DNA of 64,000 nt from Leptospira brenneri (GTDB lineage: Bacteria; Spirochaetota; Leptospiria; Leptospirales; Leptospiraceae), in assembly GCF_002812125.1 (NCBI RefSeq), contig NZ_NPDQ01000004.1:248001-312000 (forward strand). Reading direction: 5' to 3'. Below the pieces are notes generated by a model, which was not told where the DNA came from, made no database searches, and was given only the letters and a program-made list of their open reading frames with translations. Position numbers and translations under genes: made by a program. This document shows, piece by piece, positions 40,116 to 49,894 of the stretch (position 1 is its first letter; the number at the start of each line of letters is the position of its first letter).

Positions 40116-40499
40116 TTAACCGGCAGCAGCAACTTCTACTTGAGCCCCAACACCTTCGAGTTTTTTCTTAATATCAGCAGCTTCATCTTTAGAAACGCCT
40201 TCTTTCACTGATTTTCCACCAGCTTCTACAAGCGTTTTCGCATCTGCTAATCCAAGACCAGTGATTTCGCGAACGAGTTTAATAACGTCGATCTTTTTGT
40301 CACCGTGTGCTTTCAAGATTACATTGAAAGTTGCAGGCTCTTCAGCAGCAGCTGCGCCACCACCTGCACCCGCAACAGCCGCTACCGCAACCGGTGCAGC
40401 AGCAGAAATCCCGAATTTGTCCTCCATCTTTTTCACTAGATCAGCTGCCTGAACTAATGTAAGACTTCCAATTTGTTCTAATAGCGCGTCAACAGACAT
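40116..40499 (-). CDS. rplL: 50S ribosomal protein L7/L12
   Basis: A protein of 127 aa. It has an N-terminal dimerisation helix ([29 protein letters not shown]), an Ala/Gly-rich hinge ([16 protein letters not shown]) and the globular domain [35 protein letters not shown]. It is the stalk protein that recruits translational GTPases. It lies 36 bp after rplJ. Confidence 0.97.
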   Translation of the reverse strand: MSVDALLEQIGSLTLVQAADLVKKMEDKFGISAAAPVAVAAVAGAGGGAAAAEEPATFNVILKAHGDKKIDVIKLVREITGLGLADAKTLVEAGGKSVKEGVSKDEAADIKKKLEGVGAQVEVAAAG

Positions 40500-40535
40500 C
40501 CTATATTCTCCTTATCCTACTAATCACTATGATTA

Positions 40536-41069
40536 CTAATTGCCGTTTTTCTCGGCTACAGCATTGATGGCGCGAGCCAGTGATGCCATGATTTGATTGA
40601 TTCCAGAAGCAATTTGCGTTGCAGGAGCATTGATCCCACGAGCCACTTGCGCAAGAAGTTCTTGTTTGGACGGAAGTCCAGCAATCGCCTCTACTCCGGA
40701 TTTACCCAAAACTTCCCCGTCCATATAGCCGGTTCTAATTTCGAGTTCCTTCTTATCTTTTGCAAAGTCCTTACATACTTTTGCTACTGCTGGAAGTGCA
40801 TCCAGAGAGAAAATAGCTGCAAGTGGTCCTTTGTAAACATCCCCAAAATCAATGGAGTTGTTTTTATGTTCAGAAGACTCTTTTAAAGCTCGGAGGAAAA
40901 GGTTATTTTTGATTACCTTCATTTCCGATCCTTCTTTGCGAAGTTTCGCACGAAGGTTAGACATATCTTCAACAGTTAAACCGCTGTAAGATGCTAAAAT
41001 GAAATTTGGTCGTTTTTCCAAACGAGTTTTAAGTTCTGCTACTGCTTCAATTTTAGATGGATTTGCCAT
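40536..41069 (-). CDS. rplJ: 50S ribosomal protein L10
   Basis: A protein of 177 aa. It has [59 protein letters not shown], typical of L10, and a C-terminal helical tail that anchors L7/L12 dimers. It starts 12 bp after rplA. Confidence 0.95.
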   Translation of the reverse strand: MANPSKIEAVAELKTRLEKRPNFILASYSGLTVEDMSNLRAKLRKEGSEMKVIKNNLFLRALKESSEHKNNSIDFGDVYKGPLAAIFSLDALPAVAKVCKDFAKDKKELEIRTGYMDGEVLGKSGVEAIAGLPSKQELLAQVARGINAPATQIASGINQIMASLARAINAVAEKNGN

Positions 41070-41081
41070 TGTTCTTACTCG

Positions 41082-41774
41082 TTATATGTTTGCGTTTACT
41101 AGTTCTTTTACATCGACTTTTACGCCGATTCCCATAGTGGCAGCAACAGAGAAAGACTTGAGGTAATCTCCCTTCGCATCAGAAGGTTTGTCTTTCATCA
41201 GAGCGGCAACTACTGCATTGATGTTATCAGAAAGTTTATCATCAGAGAAGGAACATTTTCCTACTCCTAAGTGAACCACTCCCCCTTTGTCAGGACGGTA
41301 TTCAATTCGACCTGCTTTGAGTTCTTTTACTGCTTTTGCTACATCTGTAGTCACTGTTCCAGCTTTTGGTTTTGGCATCAGACCTTTACGACCAAGAACT
41401 GGACCAAGTTTTCCTACTTCCTTCATCATATCAGGAGTAGCCACACAAGCATCAAAATCAGTCCAACCACCGGAAACTTTTTCGATTAAGTCCATATCAC
41501 CTACAAAGTCAGCACCTGCTTCCTTCGCTTCGTTTTGTTTGTCTCCTTTACAGAAAACCAAAACTTTGATTGTTTTTCCAGTTCCGTGTGGAAGAGAAAT
41601 GGTTCCTCTTACGTTTTGAAGAGATTTATAATTGATTTTAGTCGAAATCTCTAGTGTTCCATCAAATTTGGAAAAACTAGTAGCTTTTGCCAAACCAACC
41701 GCTTCACCAAGGGTATAAGCCTTTGTGCGATCGACTTTCTCTTTGAGTTGGATATATTTTTTGCCGCGTTTCAT
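41082..41774 (-). CDS. rplA: 50S ribosomal protein L1
   Basis: A protein of 230 aa. It has FDGTLEISTKINYKSLQNVRGTISLPHGTGK and the signature KLGPVLGRKGLMPKPKAGTVT. It forms the L1 stalk at the E site; in E. coli it represses its own operon. It lies 27 bp after rplK. Confidence 0.97.
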   Translation of the reverse strand: MKRGKKYIQLKEKVDRTKAYTLGEAVGLAKATSFSKFDGTLEISTKINYKSLQNVRGTISLPHGTGKTIKVLVFCKGDKQNEAKEAGADFVGDMDLIEKVSGGWTDFDACVATPDMMKEVGKLGPVLGRKGLMPKPKAGTVTTDVAKAVKELKAGRIEYRPDKGGVVHLGVGKCSFSDDKLSDNINAVVAALMKDKPSDAKGDYLKSFSVAATMGIGVKVDVKELVNANI

Positions 41775-41801
41775 GACTTGGGTTCCCGTTTTTCCTAATG
41801 A

Positions 41802-42227
41802 TTACTCGACGTTTACACCCATGGAACGACAAGTTCCAGCAATGATGTTCACTGCTGCATCCATATCATTCGCGTTTAGGTCTTCCATCTTAGTTTTTGC
41901 AATTTCTTCTAGTTGAGCTCGTTTGATTGTTCCCACTTTTACAGTGTGTGGAGTGGCAGATCCACCTTGAAGTCCTAGAGCCTTCAAAACAAGAAGAGCT
42001 GCTGGAGGGGATTTAGTTACGAATGTAAAACTTCTGTCAGAATAAACAGTGATAACCACTGGAAGTTTAAGTCCCATTTGGTTTTTTGATCTTTCATTGA
42101 ACTGTTTACAGAATTCCATAATGTTGAGTCCGGCTTGACCAAGAGCGGGACCTACTGGAGGAGCTGGGTTTGCTTTCCCTGCCTCCACTTGGAGTTTAAT
42201 TTGTTTTACTACTTTCTTTGCAGCCAT
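41802..42227 (-). CDS. rplK: 50S ribosomal protein L11
   Basis: A protein of 141 aa. It has [34 protein letters not shown] and [20 protein letters not shown], then a C-terminal rRNA-binding domain ending [11 protein letters not shown]. It lies at the GTPase centre and is needed for RelA sensing. It is between nusG and rplA. Confidence 0.97.
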   Translation of the reverse strand: MAAKKVVKQIKLQVEAGKANPAPPVGPALGQAGLNIMEFCKQFNERSKNQMGLKLPVVITVYSDRSFTFVTKSPPAALLVLKALGLQGGSATPHTVKVGTIKRAQLEEIAKTKMEDLNANDMDAAVNIIAGTCRSMGVNVE

Positions 42228-42260
42228 CTCGTTTAAAGTTCCTTAATCAATCTATCAGTT

Positions 42261-42815
42261 CTATTGTTCCGATTTTACTTGGAGATAATCCAACTCCACA
42301 GGAGTGGATCTTCCAAAAATTTCTACACGAACGCGGAGTCTTCCTTTATCAGGAAAGATTTCATCCACAAGACCTGTGAAATTAGCAAACGGACCATCTA
42401 TAATTTTCAATGTCTCACCCACTTTGAATAGGAAACGAGGTCTGGAAACTTCTTCCGACTCTACACTTCCTACATCGCTGAAGAGGTTTTTAATCTCATC
42501 CAGTGAAAGTGGCTCCGGACCCTTTCCTTTCCCACCTACAAATGTAGACACAGAAGGTAAGTTCTGGATTTTAAATCGAAGGTCATCGGTCATGTTCATC
42601 TCAACAAGAACATAACCCGGCATAAGTTTTTTCTTTGTGACCTTCTTCTTGCCGTTTTTCATTTCGGCAACTTCCATCGAAGGAATTTTTACCGCAAAAA
42701 TTTGGTCTTCCAGCTTTTGTTGTTGGACCATCTTCTCAATGTTTGTTTTCACCTTATTCTCGTGACCGGAATAAGTTTGAAGAACATACCATTTTTTATC
42801 TAAAGAATCGCCCAC
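42261..42815 (-). CDS. nusG: Transcription termination/antitermination factor NusG
   Basis: A protein of 184 aa from GTG 42815 (VGDSLDKKWYVLQTYSGHENKVK), placed about 7 nt after an AGG-type ribosome site that overlaps the secE stop. An upstream in-frame start at 42959 would read through secE and is rejected. The NGN domain includes KWYVLQTYSGHE and PGYVLVEM; the C-terminal KOW domain has VGETLKIIDGPFANFTGLVDEI. NusG links RNA polymerase to Rho or S10. The order secE-nusG-rplK is universal. Confidence 0.95.
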   Translation of the reverse strand: MGDSLDKKWYVLQTYSGHENKVKTNIEKMVQQQKLEDQIFAVKIPSMEVAEMKNGKKKVTKKKLMPGYVLVEMNMTDDLRFKIQNLPSVSTFVGGKGKGPEPLSLDEIKNLFSDVGSVESEEVSRPRFLFKVGETLKIIDGPFANFTGLVDEIFPDKGRLRVRVEIFGRSTPVELDYLQVKSEQ

Positions 42816-42823
42816 GTCCCTAC

Positions 42824-43012
42824 CTATGTTCCTAATGCCCAGAACCACTTTAACAGTTTCAGGAAAATAAAATCCGAAGCTGATAAAAATAGGGAAAAGA
42901 TAAATACTGTAACTAGGACTACAACGGTAGAACTTACAATCTCTTGGCGTGTAGGCCAATGTACTTTTTCAAGTTCTGCTTTACATTCCTGAATGAAACT
43001 CGTAGCTTTCAT
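42824..43012 (-). CDS. secE: Preprotein translocase subunit SecE
   Basis: A protein of 62 aa. It is the one-span SecE form: an amphipathic lead with [45 protein letters not shown], where the conserved WPTRQE box precedes the membrane helix. It forms the channel with SecY. It begins about 40 bp after tRNA-Trp and ends 8 bp before nusG. Confidence 0.95.
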   Translation of the reverse strand: MKATSFIQECKAELEKVHWPTRQEIVSSTVVVLVTVFIFSLFLSASDFIFLKLLKWFWALGT

Positions 43013-43053
43013 TGATCCTTGTCCTGTTCTCTAATTCTATATATTCTGCAGTC

Positions 43054-43127
<74 letters not shown>

Positions 43128-43132
43128 AAACA

Positions 43133-43206
<74 letters not shown>

Positions 43207-43245
43207 ACTTATCCCACCCAAGCGCGGGTTTCCAAGCGAGGCTAG

Positions 43246-43282
43246 GTTTTTTACACTATTTTAAATGAGGCTCTTTGGTCAA
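43246..43282 (-). promoter_or_regulatory. Candidate promoter of the tRNA-Thr/tRNA-Trp/secE/nusG transcript
   Basis: On the minus strand TTGACC (43277-43282) is followed after 18 bases by TAGTGT (43253-43258), with an A-rich stretch downstream. It lies about 40-50 bp ahead of tRNA-Thr. The -10 match is only moderate. Confidence 0.35.
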
Positions 43283-43418
43283 TGGAAAATGAGTTTATTT
43301 CCTGGAAATGGTAAAAAAACAGGAAAAATCACGAATTTCCCTTGTGATTTTAGTTGTGGATTTCCCCGTTCGATAATAGAACCATGTGGGATAAGTCCCC
43401 CACCGTAAGGAATGATTC

Positions 43419-44111
43419 GTGGCGAAACCTTTTATAGAATTAGAAACACAAATCCCCGATTTAGTAAAGGCAAAATCGAAAATTGTCGTACGATCCTCTC
43501 GGATGAATCGCCAACTAGAACAATACGTTTTAGGTCTGATTACAAACATTCTTGGTGAAGTTGGTCAAAGCCACTTCGTAGAGATGCTTTATACAATTTC
43601 CAAAGAACTAACCATCAATGGAATCAAAGCCAACCAAAAACGAGTCTTCTTCGAAGATGAGGGACTCGATATCACCGACGAAGGTGACTACCTCCAAGGG
43701 ATCAAAGATTACTCCAAAAAGTTTTCCGAGAAGATGGCTGACGAATACGGAAAACGTTGCCTTGCTCGTGGAGTTTACGTTCAAATCAAATTCCACTACT
43801 GCCTCGATGGACTTCTTGTAGAAGTCACAAACAACACCCCCGTCATCAAAACCGAAGAAGCACGGATGCGAGAAAAGATGAAGAAGTCTATGGGTTATAA
43901 TGATATTGCTGAATTCTATATGGACAATATGGACAATACAGAAGGTGCGGGACTTGGAATCGCTCTTATCATGATCCTTCTTAAAAACGAAGGAGTTGAC
44001 CCTAACCTATTTAGGATCATCACACATGCGGATAGAACCGTGGCTCGAGTAGAAATTCCATTTAACGACAATTATGTGTCCTTTCGTAGTGCGGAACTTG
44101 CGGAAATTTAA
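43419..44111 (+). CDS. Stand-alone GHKL (histidine-kinase-type) ATPase domain protein
   Basis: A protein of 230 aa from GTG 43419 with AAGG 8 nt upstream. It resembles the ATP-binding half of a sensor kinase: an N-box-like ISKELTINGIKANQK (60-74), a NNTP loop near 138-141, and a G2-box EGAGLGIALIMILLK (175-189). No phosphoacceptor histidine domain, PAS or membrane segment is present. Such single-domain proteins can be anti-sigma kinases or partner ATPases. It is monocistronic, between the divergent tRNA cluster and the SDR gene 64 bp downstream. The biological role is not known. Confidence 0.75.
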   Translation: MAKPFIELETQIPDLVKAKSKIVVRSSRMNRQLEQYVLGLITNILGEVGQSHFVEMLYTISKELTINGIKANQKRVFFEDEGLDITDEGDYLQGIKDYSKKFSEKMADEYGKRCLARGVYVQIKFHYCLDGLLVEVTNNTPVIKTEEARMREKMKKSMGYNDIAEFYMDNMDNTEGAGLGIALIMILLKNEGVDPNLFRIITHADRTVARVEIPFNDNYVSFRSAELAEI

Positions 44112-44180
44112 TTTCTAACTCCCTCACCCCTACTCTTAATTGTATCGACCATCTGTTCACCATTTTCGAAACTGGTGGAC

Positions 44181-44948
44181 ATGGAATTAAAAGGTGCAAA
44201 CATTCTCGTCACCGGATCTGCCGGTGGACTCGGAAAAGCAATGGCTTACCGTTTGGGTAAGGCCGGAGCTAATATCATTCTCTCTGACATCCAAAAAGAT
44301 AAATTGGATGAAACGGTAACTCTCTTCCAAAAGGAAGGGATCAAAACTACTGGGATTGTTGCCAATGTCGCAAAAGAAGAAGACAGCATTCGTCTCATCG
44401 AAGAGGCAGCAGCTTTCCAAGGTAGCCTTGATGTCGCTATTCTAAATGCGGGAATCCTTAGAGATGGTCTTCTCATCCGTGTGGATAAAGAAACAGGGAA
44501 AGTAAAAGGAAAAATGGGAATCGACCAATGGCAATCGGTCATTGACGTGAACTTAACGGGAGTCTTTCTAACGGCAAGAGAAGCGGCAGCAAAGATGGTG
44601 GAACAAAAGAAGGGAGTGATCATTCCCATTGCCTCCATTGCGATGCACGGAAACTCAGGACAAACTAATTATAGCGCGGCTAAAGCAGGTGTTGCGGCAA
44701 TGACTGTGACTTGGTCCAAAGAACTTGCAAAGTTTGGAATCCGTGTGGCAGGGATTGCTCCGGGTTTTATTGGAACCGAAATGGTTCTAAAGGACATGAA
44801 CCCAGAAGCACTAGACAAATGGAAATCCATCATCCCTGTCGGAAGATTGGGAGAACCAGATGAAATTGCGTCCACTGCAGAGTTCATCATTTCCAACGAC
44901 CTAGTGACTGGTGTGGTTCTAGAAATTTCTGGTGGAGTCCGAATCTAA
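44181..44948 (+). CDS. FabG-like short-chain dehydrogenase/reductase
   Basis: A protein of 255 aa from ATG 44181; a GTG two codons earlier (44175) is the alternative. It has a Rossmann motif [10 protein letters not shown] (NAD(P) site), NAG in [10 protein letters not shown], a catalytic Ser in IPIASIAM, Tyr-Lys in NYSAAK and PGFIGTEM. It reduces 3-oxoacyl-ACP or dehydrogenates 3-hydroxyacyl-CoA in related proteins. An acidic residue after the second strand (ILSDIQKDK) favours NAD(H) over NADPH. It is monocistronic, so its pathway is open. Confidence 0.85.
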   Translation: MELKGANILVTGSAGGLGKAMAYRLGKAGANIILSDIQKDKLDETVTLFQKEGIKTTGIVANVAKEEDSIRLIEEAAAFQGSLDVAILNAGILRDGLLIRVDKETGKVKGKMGIDQWQSVIDVNLTGVFLTAREAAAKMVEQKKGVIIPIASIAMHGNSGQTNYSAAKAGVAAMTVTWSKELAKFGIRVAGIAPGFIGTEMVLKDMNPEALDKWKSIIPVGRLGEPDEIASTAEFIISNDLVTGVVLEISGGVRI

Positions 44949-45033
44949 CTTCGATTAATCCATTTTTTACTCTCTTCGGAAACACGGAAGAGAGTAAACC
45001 CCTTCCACCCAAAGTTTGTCATTTTTTTTACAA

Positions 45034-45049
45034 ACGAAAAAAATTTCGT
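45034..45049. promoter_or_regulatory. Palindrome upstream of the ArsR-type gene, candidate operator
   Basis: ACGAAA and TTTCGT form a perfect 6-bp inverted repeat with a 4-base A spacer, about 50 bp before the regulator start. ArsR-family dimers typically bind such a site over their own promoter. The assignment is from position and symmetry only. Confidence 0.4.
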
Positions 45050-45099
45050 AGGTAAATACTGGATAGATTCGTCATAAGGATATAACGGAACTCTTACTG

Positions 45100-45399
45100 A
45101 TGAAAATAAAAACAGAACTCACAAAACAACAATTGGAACAAGCGATCAAAGGGATCCAAGGAATAGCGCACCCGATCCGCCTACTCATTCTTTATACCTT
45201 AGCGAAAGAAGAAAAAACCGTAGGTCAGCTCGTTGAATTGTTAGGTACTAGCCAATCGGCAGCCTCTCAACACCTTAGTAAGATGAAAAACAATGGAATT
45301 TTGGAGTCTCGCAAGTCCTCCAACCAAGTGTTTTACAGTTTGAAAGATCCTAAGTTCAAAGATCTGATCCAAACCATCGTAAAAGTGTACAAAAAGTAA
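45100..45399 (+). CDS. ArsR-family winged-helix transcriptional regulator
   Basis: A protein of 99 aa, the usual size. It has the lead helix IAHPIRLLILYTLAKEEKTVGQLVELL, the recognition helix TSQSAASQHLSKMKNNGILESRK, and the wing QVFYSLKD. No cysteine occurs anywhere and there is no ELCVCD metal box, so it is unlikely to sense metal through the classic alpha3 site. It may respond to another signal or act as a constitutive repressor. It is monocistronic; its stop is 5 bp from that of convergent hldD. Confidence 0.88.
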   Translation: MKIKTELTKQQLEQAIKGIQGIAHPIRLLILYTLAKEEKTVGQLVELLGTSQSAASQHLSKMKNNGILESRKSSNQVFYSLKDPKFKDLIQTIVKVYKK

Positions 45400-45404
45400 A
45401 CAGA

Positions 45405-46376
45405 TTAGGTCGTTTCTTCTAATAAGAGACGCACATATTCGGCAACAGAGTCCCTTAGGTTTGTATAACCGAAGGGATAACCTGTTTGGTTTATCTTTTC
45501 CATTTCTGCACAGGTGTAGTATTGGTATTTCCCTTTCAGGGATTCAGGCATTTCCACATATTCTACATTTACAGGTTTTCCCATAGCAGCGAACATTGCG
45601 TTCGCTAAATCGTTCCAAGTTTCTGCAATTCCCCGTCCAATATTGTACAATCCGTACTTTCGTTCAGAAAGTAAGTATATACTAATTTTACTCGCATCCT
45701 TTACATAGAGAAAATCTCTTTTTTGTTCCCCGTCCTTGTATTCCGGTTTGTAAGACTTAAATAATTTTAATTTCCCAGTGTCGCGGATTTGTTCGTAACC
45801 TTTCAATACAAGGCTCCTCATTTCCCCCTTGTGAGCTTCCCCGTATCCAAAAACGTTGAAGTATTTGAGCCCAACGAGTTTGTCCGCGATTCCCATTTTC
45901 TTGACATAAAGATCAAATAACTGTTTGGAGTAACCATACATATTGAGAGGTTTTAGGTTTTCGATGGGTGCTTTGTCATTGTATCCAAATTCCCCTTCCC
46001 CGTAAGTTGCCGCACTGGAAGCATAAAGAAAAGGTATGTTTTTACTCACAGCAAACTCAGCTAACTTTTTCGTATAATGAAAGTTATTCTGGATCAAATA
46101 CGTAGCATCTTTTTCTGTTGTGGCAGAACAGGCACCCAGATGGTAAATTTCAGAAATCTCGTTCAAAATAGAGTTATTGGAATCTAATAAAGATTCAAAT
46201 TTATCTTTTTCAAAATAGTCTTGGAAAAAATTTCTTTGTAGGTTCTTCCATTTCTCTGTTGTTCCCAAATGATCCACAACCAAGATATCAGTATTCCCAT
46301 TATGATTTAGATCTTCGATGATTTGCGATCCAATGAGGCCTGCGCCTCCAGTGACTAGTGTGAGTTTTTTTGCCAT
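45405..46376 (-). CDS. hldD: ADP-L-glycero-D-manno-heptose-6-epimerase-like NAD-dependent epimerase
   Basis: A protein of 323 aa, an extended SDR. It has LVTGGAGLIGSQI at the N-terminus, the YxxxK catalytic pair in NMYGYSKQLFDLYV, SSAATYG with the active Ser/Thr, and the HldD-like region KLFKSYKPEYKDGEQKRDFLYVKDAS. The product epimerises C-6 of ADP-heptose in LPS inner-core synthesis. It is monocistronic. No other heptose gene is adjacent, but an LPS locus begins about 4 kb further on. Confidence 0.82.
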   Translation of the reverse strand: MAKKLTLVTGGAGLIGSQIIEDLNHNGNTDILVVDHLGTTEKWKNLQRNFFQDYFEKDKFESLLDSNNSILNEISEIYHLGACSATTEKDATYLIQNNFHYTKKLAEFAVSKNIPFLYASSAATYGEGEFGYNDKAPIENLKPLNMYGYSKQLFDLYVKKMGIADKLVGLKYFNVFGYGEAHKGEMRSLVLKGYEQIRDTGKLKLFKSYKPEYKDGEQKRDFLYVKDASKISIYLLSERKYGLYNIGRGIAETWNDLANAMFAAMGKPVNVEYVEMPESLKGKYQYYTCAEMEKINQTGYPFGYTNLRDSVAEYVRLLLEETT

Positions 46377-46458
46377 GTATTTTCTTTTAATCTATTCTGT
46401 CTGAGGTTTCTTTCTATAAACTTTTTATTCAAAGGACGAAAAATAAAATCCCATTCAT

Positions 46459-48234
46459 TTATCTAATGGAATCAATGATCCTTCCAAATTTTAAATCTAC
46501 CTGTTTTGTGGTTTCTGGATCGGGAATGAGAACTTCTGGAATCCAAGGTTTCATTCGACAATCAAAAACGATGGGAACCTGATACGAAATATGATTCCCT
46601 TTGGTTTCCGTTCTCGCATACACATCAGAGGCAGGTTCCATCCTTGTAAACATAGTCCAGATAAAATCAGAATCAGTTTTCACTGCATCCTCTGAATCAT
46701 CCACCAGAAAAACATAATGGAAAGGACTTAAGTTTTCTCCGAGTAAAGTTTCTGCCAAATGATCCTCTTTAGAAAAGCTAGAGCCTTGTACCACAAGAAC
46801 TCCTGGTAAAAATACTTTTGGTTTTTGGAAACGTTTGTCTTTGAAACTGCCAGAAAACTCCCGAGGTAGGTTTGGAAATTTCACAGGTGTACTAGCTTCT
46901 GTAATTCCCATCCATAAAAGTTTACTTCCTTTGTTTACTGTTCCACTTGTATAATCCAAAGTATCTTGGCTGATATGACTAAAGATAAAAAAGTCAGTTC
47001 TTGGATCAGATCTTTCTGTGATCACACGAAATGTCTCTGAAAAGTTTTTTAAATTCACTCGTTCGTTGGTCACGAGTAAACATTTCGTGAGAGATAGTTG
47101 GCCCTCTCCCAAAATTCTAAGGGCACCCATAAATGCTTCTCGGAAATAACGTTCTTTGACAACAGCAGCAGCAAGAGAATGTACACCTGACTCTTCATAA
47201 GCCCATACACCCAAAACTTGAGGCATGACCAAAGGGAACATGGGAGATAATAAATCTTGTAAAAACTCTGCGATGTAGTGGTCTTCTTGAGGAGGTCTTC
47301 CTACAACCGTGGCGGCCCAAATCGCATCCTTTCTGTGCAGGATATGATTCAGATCCAAATAGGGATAATCGTGTAACAAAGAATAGTATCCGTAGTGATC
47401 CCCAAAAGGGCCTTCTGGTTTTCGTGCGTAAGGCGGAATCGAACCAATGAGAGCAAAATCGGCATCGGCAACAATCGGATAAGGTGATACCGATTTATCT
47501 TTGGTCATCCGGAGTTTTTCCCCCATCAGGAAAGATGCAAAGACAAGTTCGGGAATTTCTTCTGGGAGTGGTGCCACAGCAGCAATGGTGAGTGCGGGTG
47601 GTCCACCAATATAAACGTGAGCAGGCAGTGCCTCTCCTTTCTTTTCTGCTTCGTAATAATGAAACCCACCACCTCTGTGGATTTGGATGTGCATCCCGAC
47701 GGTTTTCCCGCCGAAAAGTTGCACCCGGTACATTCCCAAGTTTCCATTTCCCGAATCGGGATGCTGTGTATAAACCAGGGGAAGAGTCACAAAAGCGCTC
47801 CCATCTTTTGGCCATGAAACCACTTGGGGTAATTCGTTTGTCGATAGAAGGTTACCAGAAAGAACAGGGGCCCTTCTCACTTGTTTTAAACCCACTTGGA
47901 AGGGCAAAAGACCAAGAGAACGCTCTTTCCAAAGTTTAGAAAATCTAGGTGGAAAAATTTCTTTGGCGAGTTTGGCAAGGCGCTGGATGGTAGCGACTGG
48001 TTTTGGACCAAAGGCAAGATGGATTCTTTTTTCGGATCCGTAGAGATTGGTGGCTACCGGGAATTTGGTTCCTTTGACATTGGTAAAGAGGAGAGCTGGG
48101 CCTTTTTTTGCCACAACCCGTCTTTGGATCTCAGCAAGTTCCAGATAAGGATCCACGGGTTCGGAAAAAACATGGAGTTCTCCTTCCGTTTGCAAAAGTC
48201 GGACAAAATCATTGGTGGATCGTAATGAAACCAT
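46459..48234 (-). CDS. UbiD-family (prenylated-FMN) decarboxylase
   Basis: A protein of 591 aa. It has the UbiD pattern: a lead SLRSTNDFVRLLQTEGELH, VTLPLVYTQHPDSGNGNLGMYRVQ, MHIQIHRGGG, the large middle domain PPQEDHYIAEFLQDLL and a C-terminal MTRMEPASDVY. The family decarboxylates aromatic or unsaturated acids with prenylated FMN, e.g. in ubiquinone or menaquinone synthesis. No ubiX flavin prenyltransferase is beside it. It is longer than many UbiD proteins (around 490 aa), so a menaquinone-pathway or other substrate is possible. It is divergent from the App1-like gene. Confidence 0.88.
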   Translation of the reverse strand: MVSLRSTNDFVRLLQTEGELHVFSEPVDPYLELAEIQRRVVAKKGPALLFTNVKGTKFPVATNLYGSEKRIHLAFGPKPVATIQRLAKLAKEIFPPRFSKLWKERSLGLLPFQVGLKQVRRAPVLSGNLLSTNELPQVVSWPKDGSAFVTLPLVYTQHPDSGNGNLGMYRVQLFGGKTVGMHIQIHRGGGFHYYEAEKKGEALPAHVYIGGPPALTIAAVAPLPEEIPELVFASFLMGEKLRMTKDKSVSPYPIVADADFALIGSIPPYARKPEGPFGDHYGYYSLLHDYPYLDLNHILHRKDAIWAATVVGRPPQEDHYIAEFLQDLLSPMFPLVMPQVLGVWAYEESGVHSLAAAVVKERYFREAFMGALRILGEGQLSLTKCLLVTNERVNLKNFSETFRVITERSDPRTDFFIFSHISQDTLDYTSGTVNKGSKLLWMGITEASTPVKFPNLPREFSGSFKDKRFQKPKVFLPGVLVVQGSSFSKEDHLAETLLGENLSPFHYVFLVDDSEDAVKTDSDFIWTMFTRMEPASDVYARTETKGNHISYQVPIVFDCRMKPWIPEVLIPDPETTKQVDLKFGRIIDSIR

Positions 48235-48287
48235 AAAAAGGAATGGACGGCTCCTTGTTTTCTTAGACTCTTAAGGGCATAAATTCT

Positions 48288-49829
48288 ATGTCCCAAGAAC
48301 CAAATACCACACAACCAATCATTACCGATATCAAAAGAATTGCTGTCTGCGGAGGATCTTTAGGAAGAGAGAGACGTTCCTATGTTCGAGGGCAAGTGGT
48401 AGATGTAGGGATTACCGATCTCATGAAAGCGGAAGGCCTTTGGGACTTGGTGACAGGGCTTTTTATCGGTGAGGAAACGAAAATCACTCCTTTTTTAGAT
48501 TTTTCTCTCGCTCCGGTTAGAAAACCGGTATTGAAACTAGAAGTTTATGATGCCAAGGGTAATAAAATCTATACTTCAGGAAAAATCAAAGCGGATGAAG
48601 ATGGATTTTTTTCCTGCGAAATCAGAGACAAACTGCCTATTGGATTTCATGATTTTCAAGTGGTTTTGGAAGGTTTGGATAGTTTTCGTCAGTATTCCAA
48701 AGACCTAGCACATCTAAACTCCACCGAGGATTCCATTTTAGGAAAAACTACGATTGTAGGAAAGGGGAAACTTCGAATTCTACCAGAAGATTATAAAGGG
48801 ATCGTAATTACCTCTGACATCGACCAAACCTATCTGGCAACAGACATCCATTCAGGAAAAGGAAAGTTCACTGCCCTCTTCGAAACACCAAACCAAAAAC
48901 AGGCGCTTCCTGGAATGCCAGAACTGTATCGAGAACTAAGAGTTTCCCTTTCCAATGCCCCACTCGCTTTTATCTCAGCAAGTCCTCATTTTTTTCGTAG
49001 AACAATGCTTGCGACTATCGCCAAAGATGGAATTCAAATTGAATCCTTACATTTAAAATATCTAGAAGGAACCATCAAAGGTGTTTTTGATAAAGTTCTT
49101 GGAACTATATTTAATCCGATCGAGTTTTTACAAAACGGTTTTAAACCTGCTTGGTCTCGTACAAAAAAATTCCTCGGTGCTTCCTACCAAAGTCTTTTTG
49201 ACCAAATGTCCTATAAACTTTCCATCCTACTTTATGATAGAATTTATCTCCCCACGGAAACCAAAGAAATTTTACTCGGTGACAATACAGAATCTGATTA
49301 TATGATTTTTACTCTATATCAAGTCATTTGTTTGGGAAAACTGACTGGGGATGAATTAGAAGAGTATTTGTACAAACTGAACTTCCTGGGACGTGATGCT
49401 ATCACGAGAGATGCCGCCAAAAAAATCAGATTGTTTGCAGAGGAAATTCATAGAATTCATGGGCATACCAATCCAGTGGCATTGAGCCTGATCAATCGAA
49501 CAAATCACGGCCCAAACGAAACCGAAATGCGCGAGAAAGTTAAGGACGCACTTCCCCCGGGGAAGTATGAGTCGCTATTTGCAACCAAACAAGCATTTTA
49601 CGGAACAGAAGGTGCGCTGGGAATGGGGATTATTTTAGAATCCGAAAAATATGTTTCTATCGAACAAATTCTAACGGTTGTGGCGGGAATGATTGGGAAG
49701 GTTTTGGAAGGAAAACTGGTGGATGAAGTATTCTTATTGAAATTATTAGAGGAATTAACTTTGCCAAATTCGGCAGAAGGAACCAGGCAAAAACTAAAAG
49801 ATGGTTTAGTTTCTGCCTTTAGGTCTTAG
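48288..49829 (+). CDS. App1-like (DUF2183) phosphatase domain protein
   Basis: A protein of 513 aa. The HAD-like motif TSDIDQT (catalytic D177, D179) at 175-181 and FISASPHF match the App1/DUF2183 phosphatidate phosphatase catalytic domain of yeast and bacteria. Residues 1-165 form a beta-rich N-terminal part (LKLEVYDAKGNKIYTSGKIKADEDGF) of the kind found before the DUF2183 domain. The roughly 100 C-terminal residues form a separate helical region. No signal peptide or membrane span is seen, so it is probably cytosolic. A lipid phosphatase role is inferred from the family. Confidence 0.78.
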   Translation: MSQEPNTTQPIITDIKRIAVCGGSLGRERRSYVRGQVVDVGITDLMKAEGLWDLVTGLFIGEETKITPFLDFSLAPVRKPVLKLEVYDAKGNKIYTSGKIKADEDGFFSCEIRDKLPIGFHDFQVVLEGLDSFRQYSKDLAHLNSTEDSILGKTTIVGKGKLRILPEDYKGIVITSDIDQTYLATDIHSGKGKFTALFETPNQKQALPGMPELYRELRVSLSNAPLAFISASPHFFRRTMLATIAKDGIQIESLHLKYLEGTIKGVFDKVLGTIFNPIEFLQNGFKPAWSRTKKFLGASYQSLFDQMSYKLSILLYDRIYLPTETKEILLGDNTESDYMIFTLYQVICLGKLTGDELEEYLYKLNFLGRDAITRDAAKKIRLFAEEIHRIHGHTNPVALSLINRTNHGPNETEMREKVKDALPPGKYESLFATKQAFYGTEGALGMGIILESEKYVSIEQILTVVAGMIGKVLEGKLVDEVFLLKLLEELTLPNSAEGTRQKLKDGLVSAFRS

Positions 49830-49894
49830 AACTTTTGAAATTTTGAATCATGATCACTATAAATCTAAAACAGAATTTCTACAAAAAGCAGTAT

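Noticed and set aside
42816..42959. Upstream in-frame extension of nusG
   Set aside because: It reads through secE on the same strand and lacks a ribosome site; GTG 42815 matches the conserved NusG start.
48235..48287. TTGTTT-17-CATAAA pattern before the App1-like gene
   Set aside because: It is only a few bases from the ATG and matches consensus poorly.
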